A stretch of 64,000 nucleotides of DNA from Afipia felis ATCC 53690 (GCF_000314735.2 NZ_KB375270.1:3348001-3412000), one strand, 5' to 3'; shown: positions 11,797 to 21,790, numbered from the stretch's first letter. Numbers and translations are program-made. The notes: generated from the letters alone by a model not told the origin.

Positions 11797-12597
11797 TCAA
11801 TAAAGCGAGGCGCGGGTTGTCGGCATCGCGTTTTTCGGCGCGGCGCCGCTCGCATGCGCAGATTTGGCAATCGGCAGCGCGCCGGTGATCTCCACGTTCG
11901 AATTCGGCTCAGCCTGACTGATGTCTGCCCGCACCGGCGCGACCTTCATCTCGCCGAGCTTGGCGCGCAGTTCGGGCGTCAGGCCCGGATAATTCGCGAC
12001 GGGTGTGAACTCCGCGGTCTGTCCGTTGATCGGCGACACGCCCTTGTAGGCAACCAAACCGTCGGTGGTGGCAACGATGTCGCCGGGCCGCAGCGTGGTG
12101 TCGAGCGACAGATCGATCGGCGCAAGCCCTGCGGGATCCCGGCCGTTACAAGTGCAGTCCGCCTTCAGCGCCTTGCGATAGGCGAAGGCGTGAGGCAAGT
12201 CGGCATAGCGCTCGCCGTTCGGGCCGAGCGCACTGTCGATGTTGCTTCCGAAGTAAATCTTTGTGGTGCTCGCCGGGCAGAATGACTGACACATCTGGGC
12301 GGGCGTCATGCCGGCGCGCGCGGACAGCGGGAAATACTTTCCGTCGCAGGTGCGCACGCAATAGGACGCGGAGCGGCCGCTGCTCACGGGCGCGACGCTT
12401 GTCGGACCCGGATCGATCGGGTTGCCGAAGAAATCCGTCTGCTGGGTTTGCGTGGGAGACTGGGTCGCGCGGGGTGCGCGGTCGCCGCCGAACAGAAAAT
12501 CGAAGAAGCCAGCGGAAGCCGGGCGCGGCGTCAGCGCCAGCAGGGACACAGCCAGCAGCGCGACGTGACCGGGCATGAATGCGAAACGCAAACGCAA
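11797..12597 (-). CDS. Secreted DUF2865 protein
   Basis: A 266-residue exported protein. The signal peptide ends near PRPASAG and is followed by a Phe/Gly-rich stretch and a low-complexity Gln/Thr linker. The DUF2865 core follows: YCVRTCDGKYFPLSARAGMT, then QMCQSFCPASTTKIYFGS and LKADCTCNGRDPAGL, with six or more cysteines that probably pair in the periplasm. The family is largely confined to Hyphomicrobiales and has no assigned function. The gene stands alone between a hypothetical protein and an antiporter. Confidence 0.82.
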   Translation of the reverse strand: MRLRFAFMPGHVALLAVSLLALTPRPASAGFFDFLFGGDRAPRATQSPTQTQQTDFFGNPIDPGPTSVAPVSSGRSASYCVRTCDGKYFPLSARAGMTPAQMCQSFCPASTTKIYFGSNIDSALGPNGERYADLPHAFAYRKALKADCTCNGRDPAGLAPIDLSLDTTLRPGDIVATTDGLVAYKGVSPINGQTAEFTPVANYPGLTPELRAKLGEMKVAPVRADISQAEPNSNVEITGALPIAKSAHASGAAPKNAMPTTRASLY

Positions 12598-12716
12598 CGC
12601 TTACTCCACGACGCGACGGGAATGTCAGCCGGCAACCTGCGGCGCCAGCGTCGAAACATTATCGCGGGATGGTAAATGGAGAGTTTAGATCGTTCTCGCG
12701 GAGTGTACGCGCGCTT

Positions 12717-14156
12717 CTAGAAGAAGATCCATGTGACAAGCAGGAACGTCGGCAGCAGCACCAGCGACGACCAGGCCATGTAGCCGAAGAAGCTCGGCAT
12801 CTTCACACCGTTCTCGCGCGCAATAGCGTAGACCATGAAGTTCGGCGCGTTCCCGATATAGGTGTTGGCGCCCATAAAGACCGCGCCGGAGGAAATCGCC
12901 GCAAGCAGCGCCGCTTGCGTTGTCATCAGAACTTGCGGATCGCCGCCTGCGAGCTGGAAGAACACCAGATAGGTCGGTGCATTGTCGAGGAAGGACGACA
13001 GCGCGCCTGTCAGCCAGAAATAGGCCGCCGGATTGCCGGAGCCGTCGGGGTGGCTCACCAGCTTGAGCAAATTCGCGAACGGGCCATTAGCACCCGCCTG
13101 CAGCATCGCCATCACCGGAATGATGCAAATGAAGATGCCTGCGAACAGGATCGCGACTTCCTTGATGGGCCCCCACGAGAACCCGTTGGCGGCACGGACG
13201 CTCTTCGCCGTGATACGGACGGAGACGATCGCGACGAGCAGGAAGACCAGGTCGCGCAGCAGGTCCTGCAATTGCAGATCGACGCCGGCGACATGGAAGG
13301 CGATGCCCGGCTTCCACTGTGCGCTCATCAGGATCGCGGCGATGATGATGGCGAGAAGCAGAAGATTGGCTTTGCCGTGGAGCTTGAGCGGGGCGTCCGG
13401 CGTCGGGTCCTTGATGCGCGAGAAGCGCCCATCACGGTGGTGGAAATAAAGATCGAGCACGCAGAAGATCGTGAGCACGATGCCGGCCGTGGTCAGCGTT
13501 TCCAGCCACAGATGTTGGGTGGTCCAGAAGAAATCGACGCCCTTGAGGAAGCCGATGAACAGCGGTGGATCACCGAGCGGCGACAGCGCGCCGCCGATAT
13601 TGGCGACGAGGAAAATAAAGAACACCACGACGTGGGCGTTGTAGCGGCGGTCGTCGTTGGCACGGATGAGCGGGCGGATCAGGATCATCGCGGCACCCGT
13701 GGTGCCGACGACGCTAGCGAGAGCGGCGCCTACGCCGAGCAGTACGGTGTTGGTGAAAACGCTGTCGTGCAGATTACCTTCGAGATAGATGCCGCCCGCG
13801 ACCGTGAACAGCGCCAGCAGCAGCAGAATGAACGGCATGTATTCGAGGAACGCCGTGTGCGCGAGCGCACCGCCGACCGCCGCCATGTCAGCGCTGGTCA
13901 GCATCGCGATGATAATCAGCGCCGACCAGACCGCGGCGAATTTGCCGTAATGATGTTCCCAGAGATGGGGATAGAGCACCGGTCCGGTAGCGATGGACAG
14001 CAGGATGCCGACAAACGGCAGTGCCTGCCATAGCGGCAGATGCGCGCCATTAAGACCTTCGGCGGCGAAGGCTGGCGCCGGGATGGCGGCAAGAAAACCA
14101 ATCATGACGGCAGAGAGGAGTCCGCGCTTATAGAGACGCGTGTCAGTCACCGTCAT
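12717..14156 (-). CDS. NhaD-type sodium/proton antiporter (ion transporter superfamily)
   Basis: Polytopic inner-membrane protein of 479 residues with about 12 hydrophobic segments. It resembles NhaD/CitM-like ion transporters: an N-terminal signal-like helix, the GGIYLEGNLHDSVFTNTVLL segment, ANIGGALSPLGDPPLFIGFL and SSFLDNAPTYLVFFQLAGG, the last two being the typical paired re-entrant motifs of the family. The likely activity is Na+/H+ exchange, although anion or citrate transport in the same superfamily cannot be excluded. It lies 7 nt downstream of pyrE on the same strand, so the two may be cotranscribed. Confidence 0.78.
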   Translation of the reverse strand: MTVTDTRLYKRGLLSAVMIGFLAAIPAPAFAAEGLNGAHLPLWQALPFVGILLSIATGPVLYPHLWEHHYGKFAAVWSALIIIAMLTSADMAAVGGALAHTAFLEYMPFILLLLALFTVAGGIYLEGNLHDSVFTNTVLLGVGAALASVVGTTGAAMILIRPLIRANDDRRYNAHVVVFFIFLVANIGGALSPLGDPPLFIGFLKGVDFFWTTQHLWLETLTTAGIVLTIFCVLDLYFHHRDGRFSRIKDPTPDAPLKLHGKANLLLLAIIIAAILMSAQWKPGIAFHVAGVDLQLQDLLRDLVFLLVAIVSVRITAKSVRAANGFSWGPIKEVAILFAGIFICIIPVMAMLQAGANGPFANLLKLVSHPDGSGNPAAYFWLTGALSSFLDNAPTYLVFFQLAGGDPQVLMTTQAALLAAISSGAVFMGANTYIGNAPNFMVYAIARENGVKMPSFFGYMAWSSLVLLPTFLLVTWIFF

Positions 14157-14163
14157 GTCGTTT

Positions 14164-14724
14164 TCAACCTTTCAGGAATTCGTCGGCCTTGAACAGCGTG
14201 CGCAGCGTGAGACCGGCTTCACGGAAATTGTCTTCGGCGCCTTCATTTCGGTCGACCATGGTGAGCACCATCACGACATCGCCGCCGGCATCCTTCACCG
14301 CTTCGATGGCCTTGATCGCCGAGCCGCCGGTGGTGGTGACATCCTCGACGATGACGATGCGCTTGCCCTTGAGGCTTTCATTCCTGGCGAGCCCTTCGAC
14401 CGCGAGCCGTGCGCCGTGTTCCTTCGGCTTCTTGCGGACGAAGAAGGCCGCGATGGGATTGCCCTTCATCCATGAGAGCTGGGCGATGGCGCCCGCGAGC
14501 GGTACCGCTCCCATCTCGAGTCCGCCGATGTAATCGATCTTCTCGTCCTTGAGGGCCTCGTAGGACAACTCCGCCAGCAACGCCGCGCCTTCCGGATCGA
14601 GCATGGTCGGCTTGAGGTTGAAGTAGAAATCGCTCTTGCGCCCGGAGGCGAGGGTGATTTCGCCGCGCCCGAATGAGCGGGTGCGGATGATGTCGGCCAG
14701 GCGGGCGCGGGAAGAGGTGGACAC
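14164..14724 (-). CDS. pyrE: Orotate phosphoribosyltransferase
   Basis: Cytosolic enzyme of UMP synthesis that joins orotate to PRPP. The 186-residue product has the PRPP-binding motif [14 protein letters not shown] and the catalytic loop region VRKKPKEHG. The length suits the alphaproteobacterial form. It is followed closely (7 nt) by the antiporter gene. Confidence 0.95.
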   Translation of the reverse strand: MSTSSRARLADIIRTRSFGRGEITLASGRKSDFYFNLKPTMLDPEGAALLAELSYEALKDEKIDYIGGLEMGAVPLAGAIAQLSWMKGNPIAAFFVRKKPKEHGARLAVEGLARNESLKGKRIVIVEDVTTTGGSAIKAIEAVKDAGGDVVMVLTMVDRNEGAEDNFREAGLTLRTLFKADEFLKG

Positions 14725-14818
14725 AAGCTTGCTCGAAAGTTCATGGAAAGCCGCAATCTAGCGGCGATCGGAAAGGTGAACCACTATCGCGCGAGCCGAT
14801 CAACAGTTCAATGCGGAA

Positions 14819-15457
14819 TTATGAACGGGCTGTGCTGAAGGCAAACCAGATTGCAATGGCCGCCAGCAGCAGCGCGAGGATGCGACGAATGGTCCTGCGT
14901 TTGTCCGGCGTTGCGATCACACCCTGCAGGCGTCCGGCGAGACACACGATCACGAGATGAATGGCCGTGGCGATGCCAACATAGATTGCCGACAGCATCA
15001 GGGTCTGAGACGCGACTGATCCCGCGTCGATCCGGACGAAGTCCGGCAGCACCGCGACATAGAACACCGCAGCCTTGGGGTTGAGCAGATTGGTGATGAG
15101 GCCGCGGCGGAAGGCGATCCACGGCCGGGCATTGGGATCGTCCGCGTGTTGGGGCGAAGTCTCGGCCTCGCTCGCCCACGCTTCCCAGGCCAGCCACAAC
15201 AGATAGGCGACACCGCCCCAGCGCAGCACCTCGTAGAGCAGCGGCGACCTGTCGATGATGGCGCTGAGGCCGAGTGCCGCCGCGACGCCATAGACCGACA
15301 AGCCGAGCGCGACACCAATCACGGCAGCAAGTCCTGCGCGAATACCTTGCGACAGCGATAGCGCTGCGAGATAGGCCATGTTCGGCCCCGGCGTCATCTC
15401 GACGACGAGCGCGGTCAGGGCAAACGCAGCGAGCGAACTGGAAAGCATCTCGCTCAT
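14819..15457 (-). CDS. LysE/RhtB-family amino-acid exporter
   Basis: Inner-membrane protein of 212 residues and about six hydrophobic helices. The family signature VEMTPGPNMAYLAALSLSQG is near the N-terminus, followed by the second conserved block LITNLLNPKAAVFYVAVLP. The family exports amino acids or homoserine lactones; the substrate here is unknown. The start at 15457 gives the usual N-terminus, though no strong ribosome site is seen. It lies 19 nt after the polA stop codon, so read-through from polA is likely. Confidence 0.88.
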   Translation of the reverse strand: MSEMLSSSLAAFALTALVVEMTPGPNMAYLAALSLSQGIRAGLAAVIGVALGLSVYGVAAALGLSAIIDRSPLLYEVLRWGGVAYLLWLAWEAWASEAETSPQHADDPNARPWIAFRRGLITNLLNPKAAVFYVAVLPDFVRIDAGSVASQTLMLSAIYVGIATAIHLVIVCLAGRLQGVIATPDKRRTIRRILALLLAAIAIWFAFSTARS

Positions 15458-15476
15458 CCGATCAGGCCATGATGAT

Positions 15477-18400
15477 CTAGTGCGCCTCGTCCCAGTTATG
15501 GGCGGCGCGGGCATCGACATGCAGCGGTACCGACAGCCTGGCGGCCGGGAATGCTGCGTTCTCCATCACCTCGCGGATGACGGGAAGGGTTTTGTCCACC
15601 TCGCCGTCCGGGACCTCGAACACCAGTTCGTCGTGCACCTGAAGCAGCATGCGCGCGGCGAGCTTTTGCTCCGCCAGTGCATCCTCCATCCGGATCATGG
15701 CGCGGCGAATGATATCGGCGGCGGTGCCCTGCAGGCGCGCGTTGATCGCGGCGCGTTCGTTGAAGGCGCGAATCGAGGCGTTCGAGGCCTTGATGTCCGG
15801 GTAGTGGCACTTGCGCCCGAACAGCGTTTCGACATAGCCGTGCTCGCGGCAGAAATCGCGCGTCGCATCCATATAGGCGCGGATGCCCGGAAAGCGCTCA
15901 AAGTATTTTTTGATATAGGCGCCTGCCTCTTCTCGCGGAATGCCGAGCTGGTTGGCGAGGCCGAAGGCCGAGATGCCGTAGATGATGCCGAAATTGATCG
16001 CCTTGGCGCGGCGGCGCACTTCGGCGGGCATGTCCTTCACCGGCACGCCGAACATCTCGGACGCGGTCATCGCGTGAATGTCGAGTCCGTCGGTGAAGGC
16101 CTTCTTCAGCACTGGAATGTCAGCGATCTCCGCGAGCAGCCGCAGTTCGATCTGCGAATAGTCAGCCGAGACGAGCTTGTGGCCCTTCTCGGCAATGAAG
16201 GCGCGACGGATCTTTCGGCCATCCTCGGTGCGCACCGGAATGTTCTGCAGATTCGGCTCGTTCGACGACAGCCGCCCCGTCGTGGTCGCCGCGAGCGCAT
16301 AGGTGGTGTGAACACGTTGCGTCTGCGGATTGAGATAATTCGGCAGCGCATCGGTGTAGGTCGATTTCAGCTTCGACACCTGCCGCCAGTCGAGGATCTT
16401 ACGCGGAAAGACATGGCCTTCCTCCGCGAGGTCTTCGAGGATCGAGGCGGAGGTTGACCATGCGCCGGTCTTGGTTTTTTGCCCGCCGGGCAGGCCCATC
16501 TTGCCGAAGATTACGTCGCCAAGCTGCTTCGGACTGCCGGGGTTGATGTCCTCGCCCGCGATCTCGCGGATTTCGCTTTCCAGCCGCGATGCGGTTTGAG
16601 CGAAATCGCCGGACAGGCGCGACAGCACCTGACGGTCGATCATGATGCCGCGCCGTTCCATCCGCGCCAGCACGCCGACCAGCGGCCGCTCCAGCGATTC
16701 ATAGACGTTGTTCATGCGCTCGGAAATCAGCCGCGCCTTCATGAGAAGCCACAGCCGGATGGTGATGTCGGCCGTTTCCGCGCCGTACTCAGTAGCCCGC
16801 TCGATGGTCACCTGATCGAGCGACAGCTTGTTGCGGCCGCTGCCGATCACATCGCCATGCTTGATGGCTGCGTGGCCAAGCCAGCGCTCCGCGAGATTCT
16901 CGATGTCGTGCGAGCCACGCCCGGCATCGAGCGCGTAGGACATCAGTTGCACGTCGTCGACCGTGCGCAATGTGATCTTGTGCTGCGCCAGCATCACAGA
17001 AGTAAACTTGATGTCGAAGCCGGATTTCAGCACGGCTTCGGATTCCATGAGCTTACGAAGCGCCTCGAACGCTTCCGCTGCCTCGATCTGTCCTTCGGCA
17101 AGTCCACTGGCGAAAAGATCCTCGCCGCCGCCGGACTTTTTGTGGCCGAGCGGAATGTAGCAGGCCTCGTTCGGCGTCAGCGCCAGGGCGATGCCGCAGA
17201 TGTCGGCCTGCATCGGATCGATCGAGGTCGCCTTGATGTCGATCGCGACATGGCCGAGATCGTGAGCGCGAGTAATCCAGCGGTTGAGCTCGTCGAGCGT
17301 GCGGATGGTCTGATATTTGCTGCGGTCGATTTTGGTGGTGGCGGCCTGCGCGGTGCGTGTTTCAGCCAGGGCCTGCGGTGAATGGGCGGAGGCCGCCGCG
17401 GTGGTGGCGCCGCCGGACATTGCCGCCGTGCCTTTCGCCCGCGCATCCGGCTCGCCGCCGAGCGACGGCGTCTGCGGCGAATCTTGGTGGGCGGCTGCCG
17501 CAAGCGGACTTTTTAGATGCTCGTCCGGCAAGATATCGGCGGGATCGATTTGCGCGTATTCGGCGACGCGCCGCGTCAGCGTCGAAAACTCCATCGCCTT
17601 GAGGAAAGCGACCAGCTTGCGCGAATCCGGCTCATGCACCGCAAGCTCGTCGAGCGGCACGTCGAGCTTCACGTTGTTGTCGAGCAGCACGAGTTCTCGG
17701 GAGATGCGTGCCTTCTCGGCGTGTTCGATCAGCGACTCGCGCCGTTTCGGCTGCTTGATTTCGCCTGCACGCTGCAGGAGTGTTTCGAGATCGCCATATT
17801 CGGTGATGAGCTGTGCGGCGGTCTTGATGCCGATGCCCGGCACGCCCGGCACGTTGTCGACGGAATCGCCGGCCAGCGCCTGAACCTCAACGACCTTCTC
17901 CGGCGGCACACCGAATTTCTCGATCACCTCGGGGATGCCAAGGCGGCGATCCTTCATGGTGTCGTACATCGTGACGCAATCGGTCACGAGCTGCATCAGA
18001 TCCTTGTCGGAAGAGACGATGGTGGCAGTGGCGCCGCGCTCGCAGGCCTGCCGCACATAGGTCGCGATCAGGTCGTCGGCCTCGAAGCCGATCTGTTCGA
18101 GGCAAGGCAGGTCGAAAGCGCGGACGGCTTCGCGGATCAGCGCGAATTGCGGAATGAGATCGTCAGGCGCAGGCGGGCGGTGCGCCTTGTATTCGGGATA
18201 GATCTTGTTGCGGAATGTGACCTCGGACCTGTCGAACACGATGGCGAGGTGCGTCGGCCGGTTGTCCGGCGGCATATCGCGCATCAGCTTCCACAGCATG
18301 TTGCAGAAGCCGAGCACGGCGTTGACCTGCAGGCCGTCCGACTTGCGGTTCAGCGGCGGCAGCGCGTGATAGGCGCGAAAGATGTAGCCCGAGCCGTCGA

Positions 18401-18500
18401 CCAAAAAGACATGGTCGCCCTTGCCGGGAGGTTTCACGCCAGCGGGCGTGCGAGCCTGCGGAGCGGCGGATTTTGCGGAGGACTTTGCCATGGTGCTCAT
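15477..18500 (-). CDS. polA: DNA polymerase I, with an apparently inactive proofreading domain
   Basis: Repair and Okazaki-fragment polymerase of 1007 residues. After a 30-residue Ala/Lys tail come a 5' nuclease domain (HVFLVDGSGYIFRAYHALPP, VSSDKDLMQLV), a low-complexity linker, a 3'-5' exonuclease fold and the polymerase domain (SADYSQIELRLLAEIAD, RRAKAINFGIIYGIS, LLQVHDELVFEVP). By motif alignment to E. coli Pol I, three of four metal-binding acids of the 3'-5' site are replaced: DTE becomes DIK, the KYD aspartate becomes Thr (IKFT), and YAAED becomes YGAET. The polymerase and 5' nuclease sites look intact, so it is probably active but non-proofreading. Confidence 0.97.
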   Translation of the reverse strand: MSTMAKSSAKSAAPQARTPAGVKPPGKGDHVFLVDGSGYIFRAYHALPPLNRKSDGLQVNAVLGFCNMLWKLMRDMPPDNRPTHLAIVFDRSEVTFRNKIYPEYKAHRPPAPDDLIPQFALIREAVRAFDLPCLEQIGFEADDLIATYVRQACERGATATIVSSDKDLMQLVTDCVTMYDTMKDRRLGIPEVIEKFGVPPEKVVEVQALAGDSVDNVPGVPGIGIKTAAQLITEYGDLETLLQRAGEIKQPKRRESLIEHAEKARISRELVLLDNNVKLDVPLDELAVHEPDSRKLVAFLKAMEFSTLTRRVAEYAQIDPADILPDEHLKSPLAAAAHQDSPQTPSLGGEPDARAKGTAAMSGGATTAAASAHSPQALAETRTAQAATTKIDRSKYQTIRTLDELNRWITRAHDLGHVAIDIKATSIDPMQADICGIALALTPNEACYIPLGHKKSGGGEDLFASGLAEGQIEAAEAFEALRKLMESEAVLKSGFDIKFTSVMLAQHKITLRTVDDVQLMSYALDAGRGSHDIENLAERWLGHAAIKHGDVIGSGRNKLSLDQVTIERATEYGAETADITIRLWLLMKARLISERMNNVYESLERPLVGVLARMERRGIMIDRQVLSRLSGDFAQTASRLESEIREIAGEDINPGSPKQLGDVIFGKMGLPGGQKTKTGAWSTSASILEDLAEEGHVFPRKILDWRQVSKLKSTYTDALPNYLNPQTQRVHTTYALAATTTGRLSSNEPNLQNIPVRTEDGRKIRRAFIAEKGHKLVSADYSQIELRLLAEIADIPVLKKAFTDGLDIHAMTASEMFGVPVKDMPAEVRRRAKAINFGIIYGISAFGLANQLGIPREEAGAYIKKYFERFPGIRAYMDATRDFCREHGYVETLFGRKCHYPDIKASNASIRAFNERAAINARLQGTAADIIRRAMIRMEDALAEQKLAARMLLQVHDELVFEVPDGEVDKTLPVIREVMENAAFPAARLSVPLHVDARAAHNWDEAH

Positions 18501-18627
18501 ATAGGAGAGAACCTAGGCAATATCACCCTGAACCGGAGGGAAGCTACCCGGAAATGCCATGGAAAGAGGCTTGATAAGCGTTTTCCAAGGTCGGCATTTC
18601 GTGGTCCCGGTTACGAAGGAGGCTATG

Positions 18628-19221
18628 ATGGATGCGCAGTTGTCAGAGTTGTTCGAGAAGCTGCGGGTGGCCGAGGCCAACATCGAGGCCGAGTTGACGC
18701 GGCGGCGAGAAGCCTTGCGTTACGACCTGCACAATCGCCGCATTGTCTTCGAGCAGGAGGTTCGCCGTCTTCACCGCGCCATGAAGACCCACGCGTTGCG
18801 CTATCTGTTCGAGGCCAATCTGCTGGTGATGCTGACCGCGCCGGTGATCTACTCGCTCATTGTCCCGATGATCATTCTCGATATTTTCGTGATGGTTTAT
18901 CAGGCGATCTGTTTTCCGATCTACGGAATTCCGAAGGTGCGCCGCCGCGACTATCTGGTGTTCGACCGTCACCATCTCGCGTATCTGAATATTATCGAGA
19001 AAATAAACTGCGCTTACTGCTCATATTTCAACCAGACAGTCGCATTCGTGCGTGAGGTCGCTTCACGCACCGAGGTTTACTGGTGCCCGATCAAACATGC
19101 CCGTCGCGTGCTCGGCCCGCATCCGCATTATGTCGGGTTTGCCGATTTCGGCGACGCCAATGCCTATCGCGAGCGGGTCGCTGACATGAAAAATGGCGTG
19201 ACGCCTGAGATGTTGCGATAG
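18628..19221 (+). CDS. Two-TM membrane protein with conserved cysteines, unknown function
   Basis: A 197-residue protein. AAGGAGG is 5 nt before the ATG at 18628; another ATG at 18625 is only 2 nt from it. An N-terminal charged coiled-coil-like helix (AEANIEAELTRRREALRYDL) precedes two hydrophobic segments (LLVMLTAPVIYSLIVPMIIL; IFVMVYQAICFPIYGIP). A soluble tail follows with INCAYCSYF and later VYWCPIKHA, which could bind a metal or form a disulfide. I recognise no named domain. It is divergent from polA by 127 bp. Confidence 0.65.
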   Translation: MDAQLSELFEKLRVAEANIEAELTRRREALRYDLHNRRIVFEQEVRRLHRAMKTHALRYLFEANLLVMLTAPVIYSLIVPMIILDIFVMVYQAICFPIYGIPKVRRRDYLVFDRHHLAYLNIIEKINCAYCSYFNQTVAFVREVASRTEVYWCPIKHARRVLGPHPHYVGFADFGDANAYRERVADMKNGVTPEMLR

Positions 19222-19227
19222 AGCGGA

Positions 19228-20289
19228 CTATTCCGCTGGCTGGAGCGCAGCTCGCTGTTTCGGCGGCGCGATCCAGAACATCGCCGGCCGCTTGAACAGG
19301 AAGCCGAGGCGGGTATCGCGCAGCGCCCACCAGATCAGCAGCGAGCCGATTACCCCGACAGTGGTGACGATCAGCGAGATCCATCCTGTGTCGGTGACGA
19401 GATGGGTTTTCAGCAGCAGCGTACGGGTCGAGGCCATCGGCAGGAAGAAAGCTAGGTAGATCACGATCGAATGCTCGCCGCAGTAGCGGATTGCGTCGAT
19501 CCATTTCATGCGGGCGAGCAGCGTGGCGATGGTGATGACGGCGCATGCGCCCGCGATGCCGAGCGCCAGCGAGATCGCCGGCCATTCGCTCATGCCGACA
19601 TAGACCAGCGTGGCGTTCATCAACGCCCATGCGCCGAGGCCCGCGAGCGCGAATCCCGGATTGCGCCGCACGGTTTCCGCCAGTGTGAACACGTGTTTCG
19701 AGAACAAATAGCCCGAATAGAAATAGACGAAGCGCGATGCGAATTCATCGATCGTGGTCCAGCCGGTATTGAGGTGCGAGGATTCCAGCAATGCGGCGGT
19801 GATCCAGATCGCCCACGCCGGGACGCGCAGCGTCGCCTTGGTGACGATGAAGAACACCGGCAGCAGATAGATGAACCACAGCGTGCCGAACGGATCGATG
19901 AACGTCTCCAGATACATCAGGCCGACATGCGACCAGCCTCCGCCTTCGGCTGCGAAATGCGGCGCCTTGAAGCCGAACTGGATCGCGGTCCAGAGCAGAT
20001 AGAAATAGAAGAAGTGCACCACCTTGCGGTCGAGGTAGGTGCGCCAGTCGCGATTGATGACGAGCGGAAGGAACAGGCCCGAGATCAGGAAGAAATCCGG
20101 CATGCGAAAGGGTTTCGCGAAAGCTACGACCAGATGCATGAAACCGGTCTCGCCCGCCGCGGCCTCTACGCCGAGCGTCGAGTGCATCATCACCACCATG
20201 ACGATGCAGATGCCCTTGGCGTAATCGACCCAGTCGACGCGCTCTGCGCTCAAACGAGGTGTCGCGGCTGTCTCGTTTTTAGCCACCAT
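19228..20289 (-). CDS. Acyltransferase-3 family membrane protein
   Basis: Polytopic protein of 353 residues (ATG at 20289, weak GGGA upstream). The N-terminal YAKGICIVMVVMMHSTLG carries the histidine typical of acyltransferase-3/OpgC-like proteins, followed by MPDFFLISGLFLPLV and about ten membrane helices. The family O-acylates sugars, glucans or lipids at the envelope. The acceptor is unknown. The gene is divergent from ugd and close to other envelope-sugar genes, which fits a role in surface polysaccharide modification, by inference only. Confidence 0.82.
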   Translation of the reverse strand: MVAKNETAATPRLSAERVDWVDYAKGICIVMVVMMHSTLGVEAAAGETGFMHLVVAFAKPFRMPDFFLISGLFLPLVINRDWRTYLDRKVVHFFYFYLLWTAIQFGFKAPHFAAEGGGWSHVGLMYLETFIDPFGTLWFIYLLPVFFIVTKATLRVPAWAIWITAALLESSHLNTGWTTIDEFASRFVYFYSGYLFSKHVFTLAETVRRNPGFALAGLGAWALMNATLVYVGMSEWPAISLALGIAGACAVITIATLLARMKWIDAIRYCGEHSIVIYLAFFLPMASTRTLLLKTHLVTDTGWISLIVTTVGVIGSLLIWWALRDTRLGFLFKRPAMFWIAPPKQRAALQPAE

Positions 20290-20471
20290 CGTCCCATATC
20301 CGCTATGCTGGCGGCACATTCGCGGGCCCCAGCTTTCATTCCGGTGTATTCATTCAAATGTCATGCCGGATTGCTCTTTAGGTTTGCGGCATGGGTTTTC
20401 TCTCCTTGCCAAAACCGCTAAGAGGCGAAGGAATTTGGCAGGCGGCCGTTAACCATGAGGCGGGTTGAGCA

Positions 20472-21779
20472 ATGCGGATAACGATGATCGGGACTGGCTA
20501 TGTCGGACTTGTTTCCGGGGCCTGTTTCGCAGATTTCGGCCATCGCGTGACCTGCGTTGACACTGACGCCGCCAAGATCGCGGCACTTCATCGCGGCGAG
20601 ATGCCGATCTTCGAACCCGGCCTCGATCAACTTGTCGAAGCTTCCGTGAAAGCGGGCCGCCTCGATTTCCAGACCGATCTTGCAGGCCCCGTCGGCGAGG
20701 CGGATGCAGTCTTCATCGCGGTCGGGACGCCCTCGCGGCGCGGCGACGGGCACGCCGATCTCAGCTACGTCTACGCGGCGGCGCGCGAGATCGCGGGCGC
20801 GTTGAAGGGTTTCACTGTTGTTGTCACCAAGTCGACGGTGCCTGTGGGCACCGGCGACGAGGTCGAGCGCATTATCCGCGAAACCAATCCGAACGCGGAC
20901 GTAGCGGTTGCCTCGAACCCGGAATTTCTGCGCGAAGGCGCGGCGATCCGCGACTTCAAGCATCCCGACCGCATTGTGGTCGGCGCGGAAGACGAACGTG
21001 CGCGCAAGGCGATGGGTGAGGTCTACCGGCCGCTCTACCTCAACCAGGCGCCGATCATGTACACGGCGCGGCGCACGGCCGAGCTCATCAAGTACGCGGC
21101 AAATGCGTTTCTCGCGACCAAGATCACCTTCATCAATGAGATCGCGGACCTATCGGAGAAGGTTGGTGCCGACGTGCAGGAAGTCGCGCGCGGTATCGGT
21201 CTCGACAACCGCATCGGCTCGAAGTTTCTCAACGCCGGGCCGGGCTTCGGTGGCTCCTGTTTCCCGAAGGACACCCGCGCGCTGGTGAAGACCGCGCTCG
21301 ATCATGACGTGCCGCTGCGTATCGTCGAGGCCGTGCTCGCGGTGAACGACAACCGCAAGCGCGCGATGGCGCGCAAGGTCGCCGCCGCAGTGGGCGGCAG
21401 CCTGCGTGGCAAGACCGTGGCGGTACTCGGCCTCACCTTCAAGCCGGAGACCGACGACATGCGCGAGGCGCCGTCGATCCCGCTGGTGACGGGCCTGCTT
21501 GATCTCGGCGCGCGCGTCCGCGCCTATGATCCGATCGGCATGGAGCTCGCGAAGCACGAACTGCCGGACATCGGCTACGCCACGGATCCTTACGATTGCG
21601 CCAAGGGCGCCGACGCACTGGTGATCGTCACCGAATGGGTGCAATTCCGCGCGCTCGATCTGGTGCGCTTGAAGCAGGAGATGGCGCGGCCGGTGATCGT
21701 CGACCTGCGCAACATCTACCGTCGCGACGAGATGAAAGAGCTCGGCTTCATCTATGAGAGCGTGGGGCGGGGGCCGTAA
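20472..21779 (+). CDS. ugd: UDP-glucose 6-dehydrogenase
   Basis: Oxidises UDP-glucose to UDP-glucuronate with two NAD+, feeding exopolysaccharide or LPS synthesis. The 435-residue product has the Rossmann start MRITMIGTGYVGLVSGACFA, the substrate segment SKFLNAGPGFGGSCFPKDT with the catalytic cysteine, and the C-terminal UDP-binding domain (GLTFKPETDDMREAPSI). It matches the RkpK-type enzymes of rhizobia. It is monocistronic, with a repeat element between it and hrpB. Confidence 0.96.
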   Translation: MRITMIGTGYVGLVSGACFADFGHRVTCVDTDAAKIAALHRGEMPIFEPGLDQLVEASVKAGRLDFQTDLAGPVGEADAVFIAVGTPSRRGDGHADLSYVYAAAREIAGALKGFTVVVTKSTVPVGTGDEVERIIRETNPNADVAVASNPEFLREGAAIRDFKHPDRIVVGAEDERARKAMGEVYRPLYLNQAPIMYTARRTAELIKYAANAFLATKITFINEIADLSEKVGADVQEVARGIGLDNRIGSKFLNAGPGFGGSCFPKDTRALVKTALDHDVPLRIVEAVLAVNDNRKRAMARKVAAAVGGSLRGKTVAVLGLTFKPETDDMREAPSIPLVTGLLDLGARVRAYDPIGMELAKHELPDIGYATDPYDCAKGADALVIVTEWVQFRALDLVRLKQEMARPVIVDLRNIYRRDEMKELGFIYESVGRGP

Positions 21780-21790
21780 TTCGCTTCGGG

